Positions 1-9,394 of a stretch of 64,000 nt of DNA are shown here, piece after piece. The DNA lies in the NCBI GenBank assembly GCA_900472675.1, contig UCJA01000004.1:310532-374531 (forward strand), read 5' to 3'. The first letter of the stretch is position 1. Every line of letters begins with the position of its first letter. The notes under the pieces are model-generated. The model ran no database searches and was not told the DNA's origin. It saw only the letters and a list, made by a program, of their open reading frames with translations. A program made the position numbers and the translations under genes. The stretch is from Hyphomicrobiales bacterium. GTDB taxonomy: Bacteria; Pseudomonadota; Alphaproteobacteria; Rhizobiales; Rhizobiaceae.

Positions 1-429
1 GCGGTGCGGCAGGCAGCGACCGAGATCGCGCCGTTGTCGGATCAGGACGTCGCTGATATCTGCGCCTCGTTCCAGAAGGCGATCACCCGGACGCTGCGGG
101 ACCGGATCGGCCGCGGGCTTGCGCGCTTTAAACAGGAATTTGCGGGCCTCGACGTGGGGCCGGCGCTGGTGGTTGCCGGGGGTGTCGCCGCCAACCAGGC
201 GATCCGCCGGACGCTGCAGGCGCTTTGCCTAGAGCACGGCTTCCGTTTCATCGCGCCGCCGCTGAGCCTCTGCACAGACAATGCCGCCATGATTGCCTGG
301 GCCGGGCTGGAACGGCTTGCGGAAGACATGCCCACCGACGGCTTCGAGGTGGCGCCACGCTCCCGCTGGCCACTGGATGCGCAGGCGCAGTCGCTGCTTG
401 GATCCGGCAAGCGTGGTGCCAAGGCATGA
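1..429 (+). CDS. tsaD: tRNA threonylcarbamoyladenosine transferase TsaD, C-terminal part
   Basis: This is the 3' end of a gene whose start lies before the window; the frame is open from base 1. TsaD (Gcp/Kae1/YgjD family, ASKHA fold) transfers the threonylcarbamoyl group to A37 of ANN-decoding tRNAs, working in the cytoplasm with TsaB and TsaE. The visible part carries the family's nucleotide-binding stretch [14 protein letters not shown] followed by the metal/active-site segment [17 protein letters not shown], both diagnostic of the C-terminal half. The stop codon overlaps the gpsA start as ATGA, so the two genes are probably translationally coupled. The tsaD-gpsA order is common in alphaproteobacteria. 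Only about 142 residues are visible, so the N-terminal half cannot be judged. Confidence 0.95.
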   Translation, partial: AVRQAATEIAPLSDQDVADICASFQKAITRTLRDRIGRGLARFKQEFAGLDVGPALVVAGGVAANQAIRRTLQALCLEHGFRFIAPPLSLCTDNAAMIAWAGLERLAEDMPTDGFEVAPRSRWPLDAQAQSLLGSGKRGAKA

Positions 430-1427
430 CGGCTGATACGCAAAGGACGCCGTCGATCGCCGTGATCGGTGCCGGAGCCTTCGGGACTGCGCTCGCCGCC
501 GTCATGGCGCGGGAGGGACGGCATCCGGTGACGCTGATCGGGCGCGACCCGGACCTGATGAACGACCTTCGCGACGACGGCACCCACGAGATGGCACTGC
601 CGGGCGTGCCGCTGCCGGATGCCCTGGAATTTTCCGCCGAGCCAGACGCCATCGAGCAGGCGAGCTTCGTGCTGTTTGCCATGCCCTCGCAGGCGCAACT
701 CGATGCGGCCCGGCACTACGGCCCCTATCTTTCCGCGGATACTGTCGTCGTGACCTGCGCCAAGGGGATCGACCGGGTGTCCGGCCGGCTGCTGACCGAG
801 GTGCTGGAGGAAGCGCTGCCGCATCATTCCGTCGCAGCGCTTTCGGGCCCTGGATTTGCGGCCGACATTGCCCGTGGCTTGCCGACCGCCATGACGATCG
901 CTGCCGCCGACGAAGCGCTGGCCGAGCGTCTCGCCACAGCGCTGTCGAGCCGGACCTTCCGCCTCTATCCTTCGGCCGACCGGATCGGCGTGCAACTGGG
1001 CGGGGCTCTCAAGAACGTGCTGGCGATCGCCTGTGGCATCGTCGAAGGCGCGGGGCTTGGCGAATCTGCCCGTGCGGCGCTGATTTCCCGCGGGCTTGCG
1101 GAGATGTCGCGACTGGTCGAGACCATGGGCGGCAAGGCGGATACCGTGCGCGGCCTGTCCGGGCTCGGCGATCTGGTGCTGACCGGAACCAGCCATCAAT
1201 CGAGAAACCTGCGGTTCGGCATCGCGCTCGGCCAGGGCCTGCCGGCGGAAACACAGGGCGGCTCGCTGGTCGAGGGGGTGTTTGCCGCCTCTATCGCCGC
1301 CCGACTGGGCGCGCAGCATTCCGTCGACCTGCCGGTCACCGAGGCGGTGGCGGCCATCATCGACGGGACGCTTGACATTCCTGCTGCGGTCGAGCGCCTG
1401 ATGGCGCGGCCGATCACCACCGAATAA
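426..1427 (+). CDS. gpsA: glycerol-3-phosphate dehydrogenase [NAD(P)+]
   Basis: GpsA reduces dihydroxyacetone phosphate to sn-glycerol-3-phosphate, the backbone of membrane phospholipids. The 333-residue protein has the normal family length. It opens with the Rossmann motif [14 protein letters not shown] (residues about 10-24), has the GPGFA segment in the middle, the catalytic lysine region [14 protein letters not shown], and the [14 protein letters not shown] motif of the substrate domain. The frame runs open upstream to 225, but ATG at 426 is preferred because it overlaps the tsaD stop (ATGA) and places the Rossmann motif near the N-terminus as in the family. Probably co-transcribed with tsaD and the YciI gene 29 bases downstream. 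Confidence 0.96.
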   Translation: MTADTQRTPSIAVIGAGAFGTALAAVMAREGRHPVTLIGRDPDLMNDLRDDGTHEMALPGVPLPDALEFSAEPDAIEQASFVLFAMPSQAQLDAARHYGPYLSADTVVVTCAKGIDRVSGRLLTEVLEEALPHHSVAALSGPGFAADIARGLPTAMTIAAADEALAERLATALSSRTFRLYPSADRIGVQLGGALKNVLAIACGIVEGAGLGESARAALISRGLAEMSRLVETMGGKADTVRGLSGLGDLVLTGTSHQSRNLRFGIALGQGLPAETQGGSLVEGVFAASIAARLGAQHSVDLPVTEAVAAIIDGTLDIPAAVERLMARPITTE

Positions 1428-1456
1428 GACCTCAAGGTTCAACCAGGAGAGACCCG

Positions 1457-1762
1457 ATGCTGTTTGCCTTTCTCTGCACCGACAAGCCGAACCACCTGAA
1501 TGTCCGCATGGAAACGCGTCCAGCGCATCTGGAGCATCTCACCAAGCTGAACGACGCCGGCCAGCTGAAGTTTGCCGGCCCCTTCCTCGACGACGATGGC
1601 AAGCCGAACGGCAGCCTCGTCGTGGTCGACGCGGCGGACATGGCCGCTGCCCGTTCGCTTGCGGAAGCCGACCCCTACTACCTGGCCGGCCTGTTCGAAA
1701 AGGTCGACGTGAAGCCCTGGAGCTGGACGATTAACAACCCTGGCAACAACCCGGCGGAGTGA
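1457..1762 (+). CDS. YciI family protein
   Basis: A 101-residue protein of the YciI (YCII-related) ferredoxin-like fold. It starts MLFAFLCTDKPNHLNVR and contains RPAHLEHLTKLNDAG followed by GPFLDDDGKPNGSLVVVD, the conserved His and Asp regions of this family. A good ribosome site (AGGAGAG) lies just upstream of the ATG. YciI proteins are small dimers, some with proposed hydrolase or dehalogenase activity, but the physiological reaction is generally unknown. It sits between gpsA and the EVE-domain gene, only 7 bases before the latter, and is probably in the same operon. Nothing here identifies a substrate. Confidence 0.88.
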   Translation: MLFAFLCTDKPNHLNVRMETRPAHLEHLTKLNDAGQLKFAGPFLDDDGKPNGSLVVVDAADMAAARSLAEADPYYLAGLFEKVDVKPWSWTINNPGNNPAE

Positions 1763-1769
1763 GGGTTAG

Positions 1770-2210
1770 ATGGCCTACTGGCTTTACAAGTCCGAACCGG
1801 CGACCTGGTCCTGGGAGCAGCAGAAGGCTGCCGGGGAGAAGGGAACGGAATGGTCGGGCGTGCGCAACTATCTCGCCCGCAACAACATGCGGGCCATGAA
1901 GATCGGCGACAAGGGCTTCTTCTACCACTCCAACGAGGGGCTGGAGATCGTCGGGATCGTTGAGGTCTGCGCGCTGTCGCATCCGGATTCGACGGCCAAG
2001 GGCGATCCCAAATGGGACTGCGTCGATATCCGGTCGGTCACCGACGTGCCGAAGCCGATTACCCTCAAGGACATCAAGGCCAACCCCAAGTTCGAGAAGA
2101 TGGCGCTCGTGACCTCCATGCGGCTTTCCGTGCAGCCGGTGACGGAAGAGGAGTATCTCGAGATCTGCCGGCTCGGCGGTGTCGACAAGCCGCCGCGTTC
2201 GCCGGACTGA
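1770..2210 (+). CDS. EVE domain-containing protein
   Basis: A 146-residue single-domain protein of the EVE family (PUA-like fold, related to eukaryotic thymocyte nuclear protein 1). Diagnostic segments are MAYWLYKSEP at the N-terminus, EWSGVRNYLARNNMR, and KGFFYHSN, which form the pocket that in studied members binds modified bases. EVE proteins are inferred to recognise methylated or otherwise modified nucleotides in DNA or RNA, and when stand-alone they often sit in housekeeping operons as here. It starts 7 bases after the YciI gene and its end overlaps or abuts the next methyltransferase gene. Family assignment is firm; the ligand is unknown. Confidence 0.92.
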   Translation: MAYWLYKSEPATWSWEQQKAAGEKGTEWSGVRNYLARNNMRAMKIGDKGFFYHSNEGLEIVGIVEVCALSHPDSTAKGDPKWDCVDIRSVTDVPKPITLKDIKANPKFEKMALVTSMRLSVQPVTEEEYLEICRLGGVDKPPRSPD

Positions 2211-2217
2211 AGCGCGC

Positions 2218-2865
2218 TTGAAGACCGATCCCCGCCGCTTCATCCTTGACAATACGGCGCTGATGGCTCCGCCGCATGTGTCCGAGATCCAGCTTCATCT
2301 TGCGGACGAAGCGCACGCGCTGTGGCAGAAGACGGAAGAGGAGCTGGAGGCGATCGGTCTGCCGCCTCCGTTCTGGGCGTTTGCCTGGGCCGGCGGGCAG
2401 GGGCTGGCGCGGCATGTGCTCGATTATCCGCAACTGGTGGCGGGCAAGAAGGTGCTCGATTTTGCAAGCGGTTCCGGGCTGGTCGCGATTGCCGCCAAGC
2501 TTTCGGGTGCTTCCCATGTGCTGGCGGCAGATATCGACCCCTGGGCCGAAACGGCGATTGCCCTCAATGCGGCGGAAAACGGCGTTGCAATCGAGTTTAC
2601 CGCCGTAAACCAGATCGGCAGTCTGGTGGACGCGGAGGTGCTTCTGGCCGGCGACGTGTTCTATGACAAGAGTTTTGCCCACGCGCTGATCCCCTGGTTC
2701 GCGCAACTTGCAGCGAGCGGGGTGCTGGTCCTGGTGGGGGACCCCGGTCGCGCCTATTGCCCAAAAGACCGGCTTGAACCGCTTGGCATCTACGAAGTGC
2801 CGGTGACCCGGGCGCTGGAGGACAGCGAGGTCAAGCGCACCACCGTCTGGCGGTTTGTCGGCTAG
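2218..2865 (+). CDS. class I SAM-dependent methyltransferase (protein-lysine type)
   Basis: A 215-residue Rossmann methyltransferase. The SAM-binding motif I is VLDFASGSGLVAIAAKLSGA, followed by an acidic strand end (AADIDPWA) and the motif AGDVFYDKSFA. The pattern PPFWAFAWAGGQGLAR before motif I is typical of the ETFB lysine methyltransferase/METTL20-like group, so a protein substrate (electron-transfer flavoprotein or a ribosomal protein) is plausible but inferred. The start is uncertain: TTG at 2218 gives LKTDPRRFIL, which fits as a family N-terminus, while GTG at 2179 would overlap the EVE gene by 32 bases and add 13 residues unlikely to be coding. The same operon as the EVE gene is likely. 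Confidence 0.85.
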   Translation: MKTDPRRFILDNTALMAPPHVSEIQLHLADEAHALWQKTEEELEAIGLPPPFWAFAWAGGQGLARHVLDYPQLVAGKKVLDFASGSGLVAIAAKLSGASHVLAADIDPWAETAIALNAAENGVAIEFTAVNQIGSLVDAEVLLAGDVFYDKSFAHALIPWFAQLAASGVLVLVGDPGRAYCPKDRLEPLGIYEVPVTRALEDSEVKRTTVWRFVG

Positions 2866-2968
2866 AACCGACGGCGCGGCCTGCGCAAACGCCGGCAGAT
2901 TTGCATCTCGTCCGCGATCGTTCTAAGGCGTCCTCAAGCAGTCACTTATTGATCACGAGGATATCATC

Positions 2969-4279
2969 TTGTCCGACCCATCCGCCGCCGCTCCGGCACC
3001 TCACTATACGGCGGAGGAAACCCGCCACCGCATCCTGGCGATCGTCGCGGCGTCGTCCGGCAATCTCGTCGAGTGGTTCGACTTCTACGTCTATGCCTTC
3101 ACGGCGCTTTATTTCAGCAGCTCGTTCTTTCCGAACTCCGATCCGACGGTCCAGCTGCTGCAGACGGCGGGCGTTTTCGCCGCCGGCTTCCTGATGCGCC
3201 CGATCGGCGGCTGGCTGTTTGGCCGGATTGCCGACCGCACCGGTCGCAAGTCCTCGATGCTGATCTCGGTGTCGATGATGTGCTTCGGATCGCTGATGAT
3301 CGCGGTGCTGCCGACCTATGCGCAGATCGGCAGCTGGGCACCTTTGCTGCTTCTGGTCGCACGGTTGATCCAGGGCCTGTCGGTGGGTGGCGAATACGGC
3401 ACAACGGCCACTTACATGTCGGAAGTTGCGCTGCGCGGCCGGCGCGGCTTCTTCTCATCCTTCCAGTATGTGACGCTGATCGGCGGGCAGCTGCTGGCCG
3501 TGCTGGTGATCGTCATCATGGAGACCCTGCTGGACAAGGAGCAGATCACCGACTGGGGCTGGCGCATTCCCTTCGTGATCGGCGCGGTGGCGGCCGTCGT
3601 TTCGATCTTCCTGCGACGCACCATGACCGAGACCCAGAAGGCCGACGTCATCAAGAGCGACAAGGCCGGCTCGCTGTCGGAACTCTTCCGCCACCACACC
3701 CCGGCCTTCCTGACGGTTCTGGGCTATACGGCGGGCGGTTCGCTGATCTTCTATACGTTCACGACCTACATGCAGAAGTACCTGGTCAACACGGTCCATA
3801 TGCCGGTGAAGACCGCGAGCTATATTATGACCGTCGCGCTGTTTCTTTACATGTGCATGCAGCCGCTGTTCGGCGCGCTCTCCGACCGCATCGGGCGCCG
3901 CAGCAGCATGCTGATGTTCGGCGCGCTCGGTACGCTCTGCACGGTGCCGATCCTGAGCACGCTGCAATACGTGACCAATCCGATCGTGGCGGGTGTGCTG
4001 ATCGTCGCGGCACTGGCAATCGTCAGCTTCTACACCTCGATCAGCGGCATCGTGAAAGCCGAGATGTTTCCGCCGGAAGTGCGGGCGCTCGGTGTTGGTC
4101 TGGCCTATGCGCTCGGCAATGCGATCTTCGGCGGATCGGCGGAGTTCGTGGCGCTGTCGATGAAGACCGCCGGCTACGAGCAGATGTTCTACTGGTACGT
4201 CACAGTCATGATGGTCATCGCTCTGCTCGTCTCGCTGCGCCTGCCGCGCCAGGCGCGATACCTGCATCAGGACCACTGA
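2969..4279 (+). CDS. MFS transporter, metabolite:H+ symporter (KgtP-like)
   Basis: A 436-residue inner-membrane major facilitator with about 12 hydrophobic helices. The N-terminal helix signature [13 protein letters not shown] and the loop [15 protein letters not shown], with a second copy in the C-terminal half ([14 protein letters not shown]), identify the metabolite:H+ symporter family that includes the alpha-ketoglutarate permease KgtP, ProP and ShiA. KgtP itself is 432 residues. A dicarboxylate or 2-oxoglutarate substrate is plausible and would suit the nearby TCA genes, but cannot be proven. The start is TTG at 2969, the codon that sets the best family N-terminus. A rho-independent terminator follows at 4311, so the gene ends a transcription unit. 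Confidence 0.88.
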   Translation: MSDPSAAAPAPHYTAEETRHRILAIVAASSGNLVEWFDFYVYAFTALYFSSSFFPNSDPTVQLLQTAGVFAAGFLMRPIGGWLFGRIADRTGRKSSMLISVSMMCFGSLMIAVLPTYAQIGSWAPLLLLVARLIQGLSVGGEYGTTATYMSEVALRGRRGFFSSFQYVTLIGGQLLAVLVIVIMETLLDKEQITDWGWRIPFVIGAVAAVVSIFLRRTMTETQKADVIKSDKAGSLSELFRHHTPAFLTVLGYTAGGSLIFYTFTTYMQKYLVNTVHMPVKTASYIMTVALFLYMCMQPLFGALSDRIGRRSSMLMFGALGTLCTVPILSTLQYVTNPIVAGVLIVAALAIVSFYTSISGIVKAEMFPPEVRALGVGLAYALGNAIFGGSAEFVALSMKTAGYEQMFYWYVTVMMVIALLVSLRLPRQARYLHQDH

Positions 4280-4310
4280 CAGGCGGCGCCTGAAGCACTG
4301 CGACATGCCC

Positions 4311-4339
4311 AAGGGCGCGGGACCTCCTGCGCCCTTTTC
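4311..4339 (+). terminator. rho-independent terminator after the KgtP-like gene
   Basis: An 8-bp GC-rich stem (AAGGGCGC paired with GCGCCCTT) with a 10-base loop runs into TTTTC. It lies 32 bases after the transporter stop codon and before the convergent minus-strand gene. Confidence 0.8.
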
Positions 4340-4362
4340 TCATCCGGATTTGCTCGCCCGAT

Positions 4363-4950
4363 TCAGCCGCCGCCACCGCGGATGACGCAGACGCCTTCCT
4401 CGTAGGAGCAGCCGTTGCGGGCCACGAAGTTTTCGCTGCTACCCTGGCCGACTCGGATGATCTTCATGTGCGAGGCCTGCGGGGTCCGGAATGACGGTTC
4501 CAGCTGGGCAGAGCCGTAGCCGCGATCGAAATAGATGCCATTGCCCTGGTCGCTGTAGGCCCAGGTGGAGCCCGCCCATGTGGAACCCGACCGTTCGGTG
4601 CGGAAATTGGAACCGTCGCTGCCGAACCTGCGGATTGCGTGGTCATGGTCCCTACGGTCGTTGCGGGCCAGATCACTGTGCCGGGGGCGGTTGTCGCGAA
4701 CCCAGCGGTCGTCATGGGCCCGGCGGTCGTTTCGGACCCATTGGCGGTGGCGCGGGAAGCTGAGATTGTTGCCGCGGAATTCCGAACGGCTGACCTCGCG
4801 ACTATCATGGCTGCCGTGGCTGCCATGGTGAAGCCTTAGCTCCGCGGCCTGTGCCGATGAGCCGAAAACACTTCCGGCAAGTATTGCCAAAGCGAGCATC
4901 AGGGAGAGTGAAGGCACTGCCAAAACAGGCTTGATACGATTCGCGATCAT
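4363..4950 (-). CDS. secreted, charge-rich hypothetical protein
   Basis: A 195-residue protein with a clear Sec signal peptide: basic start MIANRIKPVL, a hydrophobic core, and a likely AQA-A cleavage site near residue 35. The mature part begins with a His/Ser-rich stretch and then carries a repetitive charged region with near-repeats of the form (W/L)xR(N/D)xR, such as QWVRNDRRAHDDRWVRDNR. Two cysteines near the C-terminus (NGCSYEEGVCVIRGGGG) could form a disulphide and precede a glycine tail. A ribosome site AGGAG lies six bases before the ATG. I recognise no enzyme family. It stands alone, convergent with the KgtP-like gene and divergent from sdhC. A perfect CtrA-type box lies 21-36 bases upstream of the start codon. 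Confidence 0.75.
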   Translation of the reverse strand: MIANRIKPVLAVPSLSLMLALAILAGSVFGSSAQAAELRLHHGSHGSHDSREVSRSEFRGNNLSFPRHRQWVRNDRRAHDDRWVRDNRPRHSDLARNDRRDHDHAIRRFGSDGSNFRTERSGSTWAGSTWAYSDQGNGIYFDRGYGSAQLEPSFRTPQASHMKIIRVGQGSSENFVARNGCSYEEGVCVIRGGGG

Positions 4951-4970
4951 GGCGAACTCCTGCGATACGG

Positions 4971-4986
4971 TTAACTGAAAGTTAAC
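4971..4986. promoter_or_regulatory. candidate CtrA binding site
   Basis: The sequence TTAA-CTGAAAG-TTAAC exactly matches the alphaproteobacterial CtrA consensus TTAA-N7-TTAAC. It lies 21 bases upstream of the minus-strand secreted-protein start codon and about 245 bases before sdhC. The match is directly visible; the regulatory role is inferred. Confidence 0.5.
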
Positions 4987-5152
4987 ATATCATGGGACGT
5001 CTGGTCGCGGCGACAAGGATTTCTTTGTGCGATATGGCTAATAATGGTGACGGACTTGCGTCACCGATTCGCGCTGCAATCGAACAATCGATTAAATTCG
5101 CGATCGTGCCACAATGTTCTTGTCGTCAGACATCCGTGAGATTAAACCACGC

Positions 5153-5183
5153 GCATGATGCAATGCACATTTCTTCATCATGC
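5153..5183. promoter_or_regulatory. dyad upstream of sdhC
   Basis: Perfect 8-base arms GCATGATG and CATCATGC are separated by 15 bases, ending 48 bases before the sdhC start codon. This could be an operator or a hairpin in the sdh leader. The rest of the 281-base gap (4951-5231) is relatively AT-rich and is the expected site of the sdh promoter, but I see no convincing -35/-10 pair. Confidence 0.35.
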
Positions 5184-5231
5184 ATTGCCGGGCGCTGCCC
5201 TTGATACTGCATACGACGCCGCGAGGTCCTG

Positions 5232-5624
5232 ATGGCGAATGTCACGAATAACCGGCCTTTGTCGCCGCATCTCTCTATCTACAAGCCGATCCCCACCATG
5301 GTCATGTCGATCGTGCACCGCATCACCGGCGGCGCGCTCTACTTCGGCACCATCCTGGTTGCATGGTGGCTGATTGCCGCCGCCAGCGGTCCTGCCTATT
5401 ACGACTGGGCCAACTGGGCGCTCGGCAGCATTCTCGGCAAGCTGGTCCTTCTCGGCTATACCTGGGCGCTGATCCACCACATGCTCGGAGGCTTCCGGCA
5501 TTTCATGTGGGATCTTGGCCATGGCTTCGAAAAGGAATTTTCCACGAAGCTCGCCATCGCCAATGTCATCGGATCGATCTGTCTGACCATCGTGGTCTGG
5601 GTGGTCGGCTTCCTCGTTCGCTAA
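5232..5624 (+). CDS. sdhC: succinate dehydrogenase cytochrome b556 subunit
   Basis: The larger membrane anchor of Complex II (130 residues, three hydrophobic helices). It binds heme b and the quinone site and holds SdhAB on the inner face of the membrane. The family signature [12 protein letters not shown] is at residues 7-18, followed by [14 protein letters not shown], and the heme-ligand helix [13 protein letters not shown] is near residues 80-92. First gene of the sdhCDAB operon, 13 bases before sdhD. The long AT-rich region upstream probably carries the promoter. Confidence 0.96.
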   Translation: MANVTNNRPLSPHLSIYKPIPTMVMSIVHRITGGALYFGTILVAWWLIAAASGPAYYDWANWALGSILGKLVLLGYTWALIHHMLGGFRHFMWDLGHGFEKEFSTKLAIANVIGSICLTIVVWVVGFLVR

Positions 5625-5637
5625 GGAAATCCCTTCC

Positions 5638-6018
5638 ATGGATATGCGCACCCCGCTTGGTAAGGTCCGCGGACTGGGCTCCGCCAAGGACGGCACCGAC
5701 CATTTCTGGCGCCAGCGCCTGACAGCGGTCGCCAATGTGCCGCTGATGCTCTTTTTTGTTATCTTCATGATCCTCTACGCGGGAAAACCGTATCCAGAGG
5801 TGATCGCAGCGCTGTCGAACCCGCTTGTCGCGGTGGTCATGGGGCTCGTGGTCGTCTCCGGCATCATTCACATGCGGCTCGGAATGCAGGTGATCATCGA
5901 GGACTATGTCCACAGCGAGTTCGGCAAGGTGGCCCTCATCATGCTCAACACGTTCTTTTCGATCCTGATCGCCGGACTCTGTCTGTTCGCCGTTCTGAAA
6001 ATCGCTTTTGCAGGATAA
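5638..6018 (+). CDS. sdhD: succinate dehydrogenase hydrophobic membrane anchor subunit
   Basis: The smaller membrane subunit of Complex II, 126 residues with three hydrophobic helices. The signature [18 protein letters not shown] near residues 20-37 and the segment [20 protein letters not shown], which contains the heme/quinone-site residues, are typical of alphaproteobacterial SdhD. It lies 13 bases after sdhC and its stop is 7 bases before the sdhA start codon. It anchors SdhA-SdhB and helps form the ubiquinone-reducing site. Confidence 0.95.
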   Translation: MDMRTPLGKVRGLGSAKDGTDHFWRQRLTAVANVPLMLFFVIFMILYAGKPYPEVIAALSNPLVAVVMGLVVVSGIIHMRLGMQVIIEDYVHSEFGKVALIMLNTFFSILIAGLCLFAVLKIAFAG

Positions 6019-6025
6019 ATCCGAC

Positions 6026-7879
6026 ATGGCATCCGTGACCCCCATCGCACCAGCGGCATCCCAGAGCGGCAAGGCCTATACCTATGTCGACCACTCCTAC
6101 GACGTGATCGTGGTCGGTGCCGGCGGCGCCGGGCTGCGAGCAACGCTTGGCATGGCCGAACAGGGCTTCAAGACCGCCTGCATCACCAAGGTCTTCCCGA
6201 CGCGCAGCCACACGGTTGCCGCGCAGGGCGGGATCGCGGCCTCGCTGCAGAACATGACGCCGGACAGCTGGCAGTGGCACCTCTACGACACCGTCAAGGG
6301 CTCCGACTGGCTCGGCGATGTGGATGCCATGCAGTACATGGTCATGGAAGCGCCCAAGGCCGTCTACGAACTCGAGCACTATGGCGTGCCGTTTTCGCGT
6401 AACGACGAAGGCAAGATCTACCAGCGGCCGTTCGGTGGCCACATGCAGAATTTCGGCGCCGGCCCGCCGGTGCAGCGCACCTGTGCCGCTGCCGACCGCA
6501 CCGGCCACGCCATCCTGCACACGCTCTATGGCCAGTCGCTGAAGCACAATGCGGAATTCTTCATCGAGTATTTCGCGATCGACCTGATCATGTCCGAAGA
6601 CGGTCGCTGCACAGGCGTTGTCGCCTGGAACCTCGACGACGGCACGATCCACCGCTTCTCCGCCAAGATGGTGGTGCTGGCGACCGGCGGCTATGGCCGC
6701 GCCTATTTCTCGGCGACCTCCGCCCATACCTGCACCGGCGACGGCGGCGGCATGGCGGCACGCGCCGGCCTTCCGCTGCAGGACATGGAGTTCGTGCAAT
6801 TCCACCCGACCGGCATCTACGGCTCGGGCTGCCTGATCACCGAAGGTGCACGCGGCGAAGGCGGCTATCTGGTCAACTCCGAAGGCGAGCGCTTCATGGA
6901 GCGCTATGCGCCGTCGGCCAAGGATCTCGCGTCGCGTGACGTGGTATCCCGCTGCATGACGCTCGAAATTCGCGAAGGACGCGGCGTCGGCAAGAACAAG
7001 GACCACATTTTCCTGCATCTCGACCATCTGGATCCGGCCGTGCTGCACGAACGCCTTCCGGGCATTTCGGAAAGCGCCAAGATCTTTGCCGGCGTCGACG
7101 TGACGCGCGAGCCGATCCCGGTTCTGCCGACCGTGCACTACAACATGGGCGGCATCCCGACCAATTACTGGGGCGAGGTGCTGAATGCCGACAGCAACAA
7201 CCCAGAGCGTATCCTGCCTGGCCTGATGGCTGTCGGCGAAGCGGGATGCGCCTCCGTTCACGGGGCAAACCGCCTCGGCTCGAACTCGCTGATCGATCTT
7301 GTGGTGTTCGGCCGCGCTGCTGCTATGCGCGCCGCGCAGGTGGTATCGCGGACCGACCCGGTCCCGGCGCTGAATATCGCTGCCTGCGACAAGATCATGG
7401 ATCGCTTCGACAGCGTGCGCCACTCGAGCGGCGGAACGCCGACCGCCGTGCTGCGCGACAAGATGCAGCGCGCCATGCAGGAAGACGCCGCCGTGTTCCG
7501 CACCCAGGAATCCCTGTCGTCCGGCTGTCGCCGGCTGTCGGAGATTTGGGGCGAGATGAAGGACATCAAGGTCACCGACCGGTCGATGATCTGGAACTCG
7601 GACCTGGTCGAGACGCTGGAGCTGCACAACCTGATGGCCAATGCCATCACCACGGTCTACGGCGCAGAAGCCCGCAAGGAAAGCCGCGGCAGCCATGCCC
7701 GCGAAGACTACACGTCCGGCCCGTTCGGTGGACGCGACGACGAAACATGGCGCAAGCACACGCTGGCCTGGGTCAACGAGGCAGGCGACATCAAGCTCGA
7801 CTACCGGCCGGTTCATACCGAGCTGATCGCCGAGGGCATGGATCCGCAAAAGATCGAGCCCAAGGCCCGCGTCTACTAA
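6026..7879 (+). CDS. sdhA: succinate dehydrogenase flavoprotein subunit
   Basis: Oxidises succinate to fumarate with covalently bound FAD, on the cytoplasmic side of the membrane (617 residues, normal length). The FAD Rossmann motif [19 protein letters not shown] is at residues 29-47, the FAD-linking histidine is in [13 protein letters not shown], and the substrate-site motifs HPTGIYGSG and [13 protein letters not shown] are present, as is the C-terminal arginine/histidine region of the capping domain. ATG at 6026 is preferred over TTG at 6008 because the latter overlaps sdhD by 11 bases and adds unconserved residues. It is followed 18 bases later by sdhB. Confidence 0.98.
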   Translation: MASVTPIAPAASQSGKAYTYVDHSYDVIVVGAGGAGLRATLGMAEQGFKTACITKVFPTRSHTVAAQGGIAASLQNMTPDSWQWHLYDTVKGSDWLGDVDAMQYMVMEAPKAVYELEHYGVPFSRNDEGKIYQRPFGGHMQNFGAGPPVQRTCAAADRTGHAILHTLYGQSLKHNAEFFIEYFAIDLIMSEDGRCTGVVAWNLDDGTIHRFSAKMVVLATGGYGRAYFSATSAHTCTGDGGGMAARAGLPLQDMEFVQFHPTGIYGSGCLITEGARGEGGYLVNSEGERFMERYAPSAKDLASRDVVSRCMTLEIREGRGVGKNKDHIFLHLDHLDPAVLHERLPGISESAKIFAGVDVTREPIPVLPTVHYNMGGIPTNYWGEVLNADSNNPERILPGLMAVGEAGCASVHGANRLGSNSLIDLVVFGRAAAMRAAQVVSRTDPVPALNIAACDKIMDRFDSVRHSSGGTPTAVLRDKMQRAMQEDAAVFRTQESLSSGCRRLSEIWGEMKDIKVTDRSMIWNSDLVETLELHNLMANAITTVYGAEARKESRGSHAREDYTSGPFGGRDDETWRKHTLAWVNEAGDIKLDYRPVHTELIAEGMDPQKIEPKARVY

Positions 7880-7897
7880 TCCTAGAGGACCTGCAAC

Positions 7898-8677
7898 ATG
7901 GTTGAACTCGCGCTTCCCAAGAATTCCCAGATGACCGAGGGCAAGGTCTGGCCGAAACCGGCCGGTGCCATCAACGTCCGGGAGTTCCGCGTCTACCGCT
8001 GGAGCCCGGACGACGGCAAGAACCCAAGCATCGATACGTTCTACATCGACGTGGATGATTGCGGCCCAATGGTTCTCGACGGCCTGCTCTACATCAAGAA
8101 CAACATCGACCCGACGCTGACGTTGCGCCGCTCCTGTCGCGAGGGGATCTGCGGATCCTGCGCCATGAACATCGACGGCACCAACACGCTGGCCTGCACC
8201 AAGGGCATGGACGACGTGACGGGGACCGTAAAGGTCTACCCGCTGCCGCACATGCCGGTGGTGAAGGACCTGGTTCCGGACCTCACCAACTTCTACGCTC
8301 AGCATCGCTCGATCGAGCCCTGGCTGAAGACGGTATCTCCGCCGCCGGCCAAGGAATGGAAGCAGAGCCACGACGATCGCCAGAAGCTTGACGGTCTCTA
8401 CGAGTGCATTCTGTGCGCCTGCTGTTCGACCTCCTGTCCCAGCTACTGGTGGAACGGCGACCGCTATCTCGGCCCGGCCACCCTGCTGCAGGCCTATCGC
8501 TGGCTGATCGATTCGCGCGACGAAGCGAAGGGCGAGCGGCTGGACAATCTCGAAGATCCTTTCCGGCTCTATCGCTGCCACACGATCATGAACTGTGCGC
8601 AGACCTGCCCCAAGGGTCTGAACCCGGCCAAGGCGATTGCCGAGATCAAGAAAATGATGGTCGAGCGCCGCGTTTAG
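7898..8677 (+). CDS. sdhB: succinate dehydrogenase iron-sulfur subunit
   Basis: Carries electrons from SdhA to the quinone site through three clusters. The 259-residue protein shows the [2Fe-2S] ligands in [16 protein letters not shown], the [4Fe-4S] ligands in [16 protein letters not shown], and the [3Fe-4S]/last-cysteine set in [17 protein letters not shown]. The last gene of the sdh operon, followed by a strong hairpin at 8711. All cluster ligands are intact, so a working Complex II is expected. Confidence 0.98.
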   Translation: MVELALPKNSQMTEGKVWPKPAGAINVREFRVYRWSPDDGKNPSIDTFYIDVDDCGPMVLDGLLYIKNNIDPTLTLRRSCREGICGSCAMNIDGTNTLACTKGMDDVTGTVKVYPLPHMPVVKDLVPDLTNFYAQHRSIEPWLKTVSPPPAKEWKQSHDDRQKLDGLYECILCACCSTSCPSYWWNGDRYLGPATLLQAYRWLIDSRDEAKGERLDNLEDPFRLYRCHTIMNCAQTCPKGLNPAKAIAEIKKMMVERRV

Positions 8678-8710
8678 GCGTTTGATCTGGTATCCATGGT
8701 AGAGAGTTCA

Positions 8711-8745
8711 GGCGGTCTTGTGATTCACAAGACCGCCAAAATTGT
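8711..8745 (+). terminator. hairpin terminator after sdhB
   Basis: Perfect 12-bp arms GGCGGTCTTGTG and CACAAGACCGCC with a 3-base loop are followed by AAAATTGTT. The stem is very strong but the U-tract is poor, so termination is likely but not certain. It lies 33 bases after the sdhB stop. Confidence 0.65.
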
Positions 8746-8837
8746 TCCAACGGTGCTTGATTAACGATATCTTCACGATAATTCGGTCCCAATTCAGTGG
8801 CACTCGTGTCGGGTGGACCTGAAAACAGGAGTTGGTG

Positions 8838-9371
8838 ATGCAGTTCAAATACGTGGTGACAGGTCTTCTTCTTGCAACGGCGCTTGCCGGGTGCCAGCGG
8901 ACCTCCTCCAGCCCCTATAGCGATCTGCCCGCCCAACCCGCGCCGCTTCAGGCGCAGCCGGTGCCTTCGGTGCAGGGCGGACAGCTTCCGCCGCCCGGTG
9001 GTGCCGATCAGTCGCAGTTCCCGACGGCGCCTGCCAACAACACGGTGGTGGCCTCCGCTAACCCGGGTGGATCGGCGCCGGGCAATGCGATGGACGTCAA
9101 GAAGGAAGCGCTTGTCGGCAACTGGCGGGTTTCGAACGGCGGCGCATCCTGCGACATGTTCCTGACCCTCACCAACCTCGGCGGCGGCTCGCGCGGCGGT
9201 ACCCGGGGTTGTGTCGGCGAATTGACCGCCATGGGCTCCTGGGAAGTGTCGGGCAAGGCCGTGCAGTTCAAGAGCCGTGCGGGCGACGTGATCGGCAGCG
9301 TCTACAAGAGCGCCGACAACCGCTACGACGGGACCACAGCCTCCGGCCAGCCGCTCAGCCTCAGCCGCTGA
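8838..9371 (+). CDS. AprI/Inh-domain outer-membrane lipoprotein (Omp19-like)
   Basis: A 177-residue lipoprotein. Residues 1-18 form a lipoprotein signal ending in the lipobox LAGC. A Pro/Gln-rich linker follows, then a C-terminal beta-barrel domain starting near [18 protein letters not shown] and including [16 protein letters not shown]. The two cysteines (ASCDMF and TRGCVGE) fit the AprI/Inh metalloprotease-inhibitor fold. Brucella Omp19 has the same layout and inhibits proteases at the cell surface. ATG at 8838 follows AGGAG by six bases; in-frame TTG and GTG codons just upstream are less likely starts. A degenerate CtrA-like sequence (TTAA-N7-TTCAC) lies at 8761-8776. Confidence 0.85.
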   Translation: MQFKYVVTGLLLATALAGCQRTSSSPYSDLPAQPAPLQAQPVPSVQGGQLPPPGGADQSQFPTAPANNTVVASANPGGSAPGNAMDVKKEALVGNWRVSNGGASCDMFLTLTNLGGGSRGGTRGCVGELTAMGSWEVSGKAVQFKSRAGDVIGSVYKSADNRYDGTTASGQPLSLSR

Positions 9372-9394
9372 TCCGCGGCTGAAGGGACGTCCGG

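Noticed and set aside
5945..8581. An 878-residue open frame on the minus strand across sdhA and sdhB.
   Set aside because: It is antisense to intact sdh genes with all active-site motifs; the sequence is rich in Arg, His and Val repeats typical of shadow frames.
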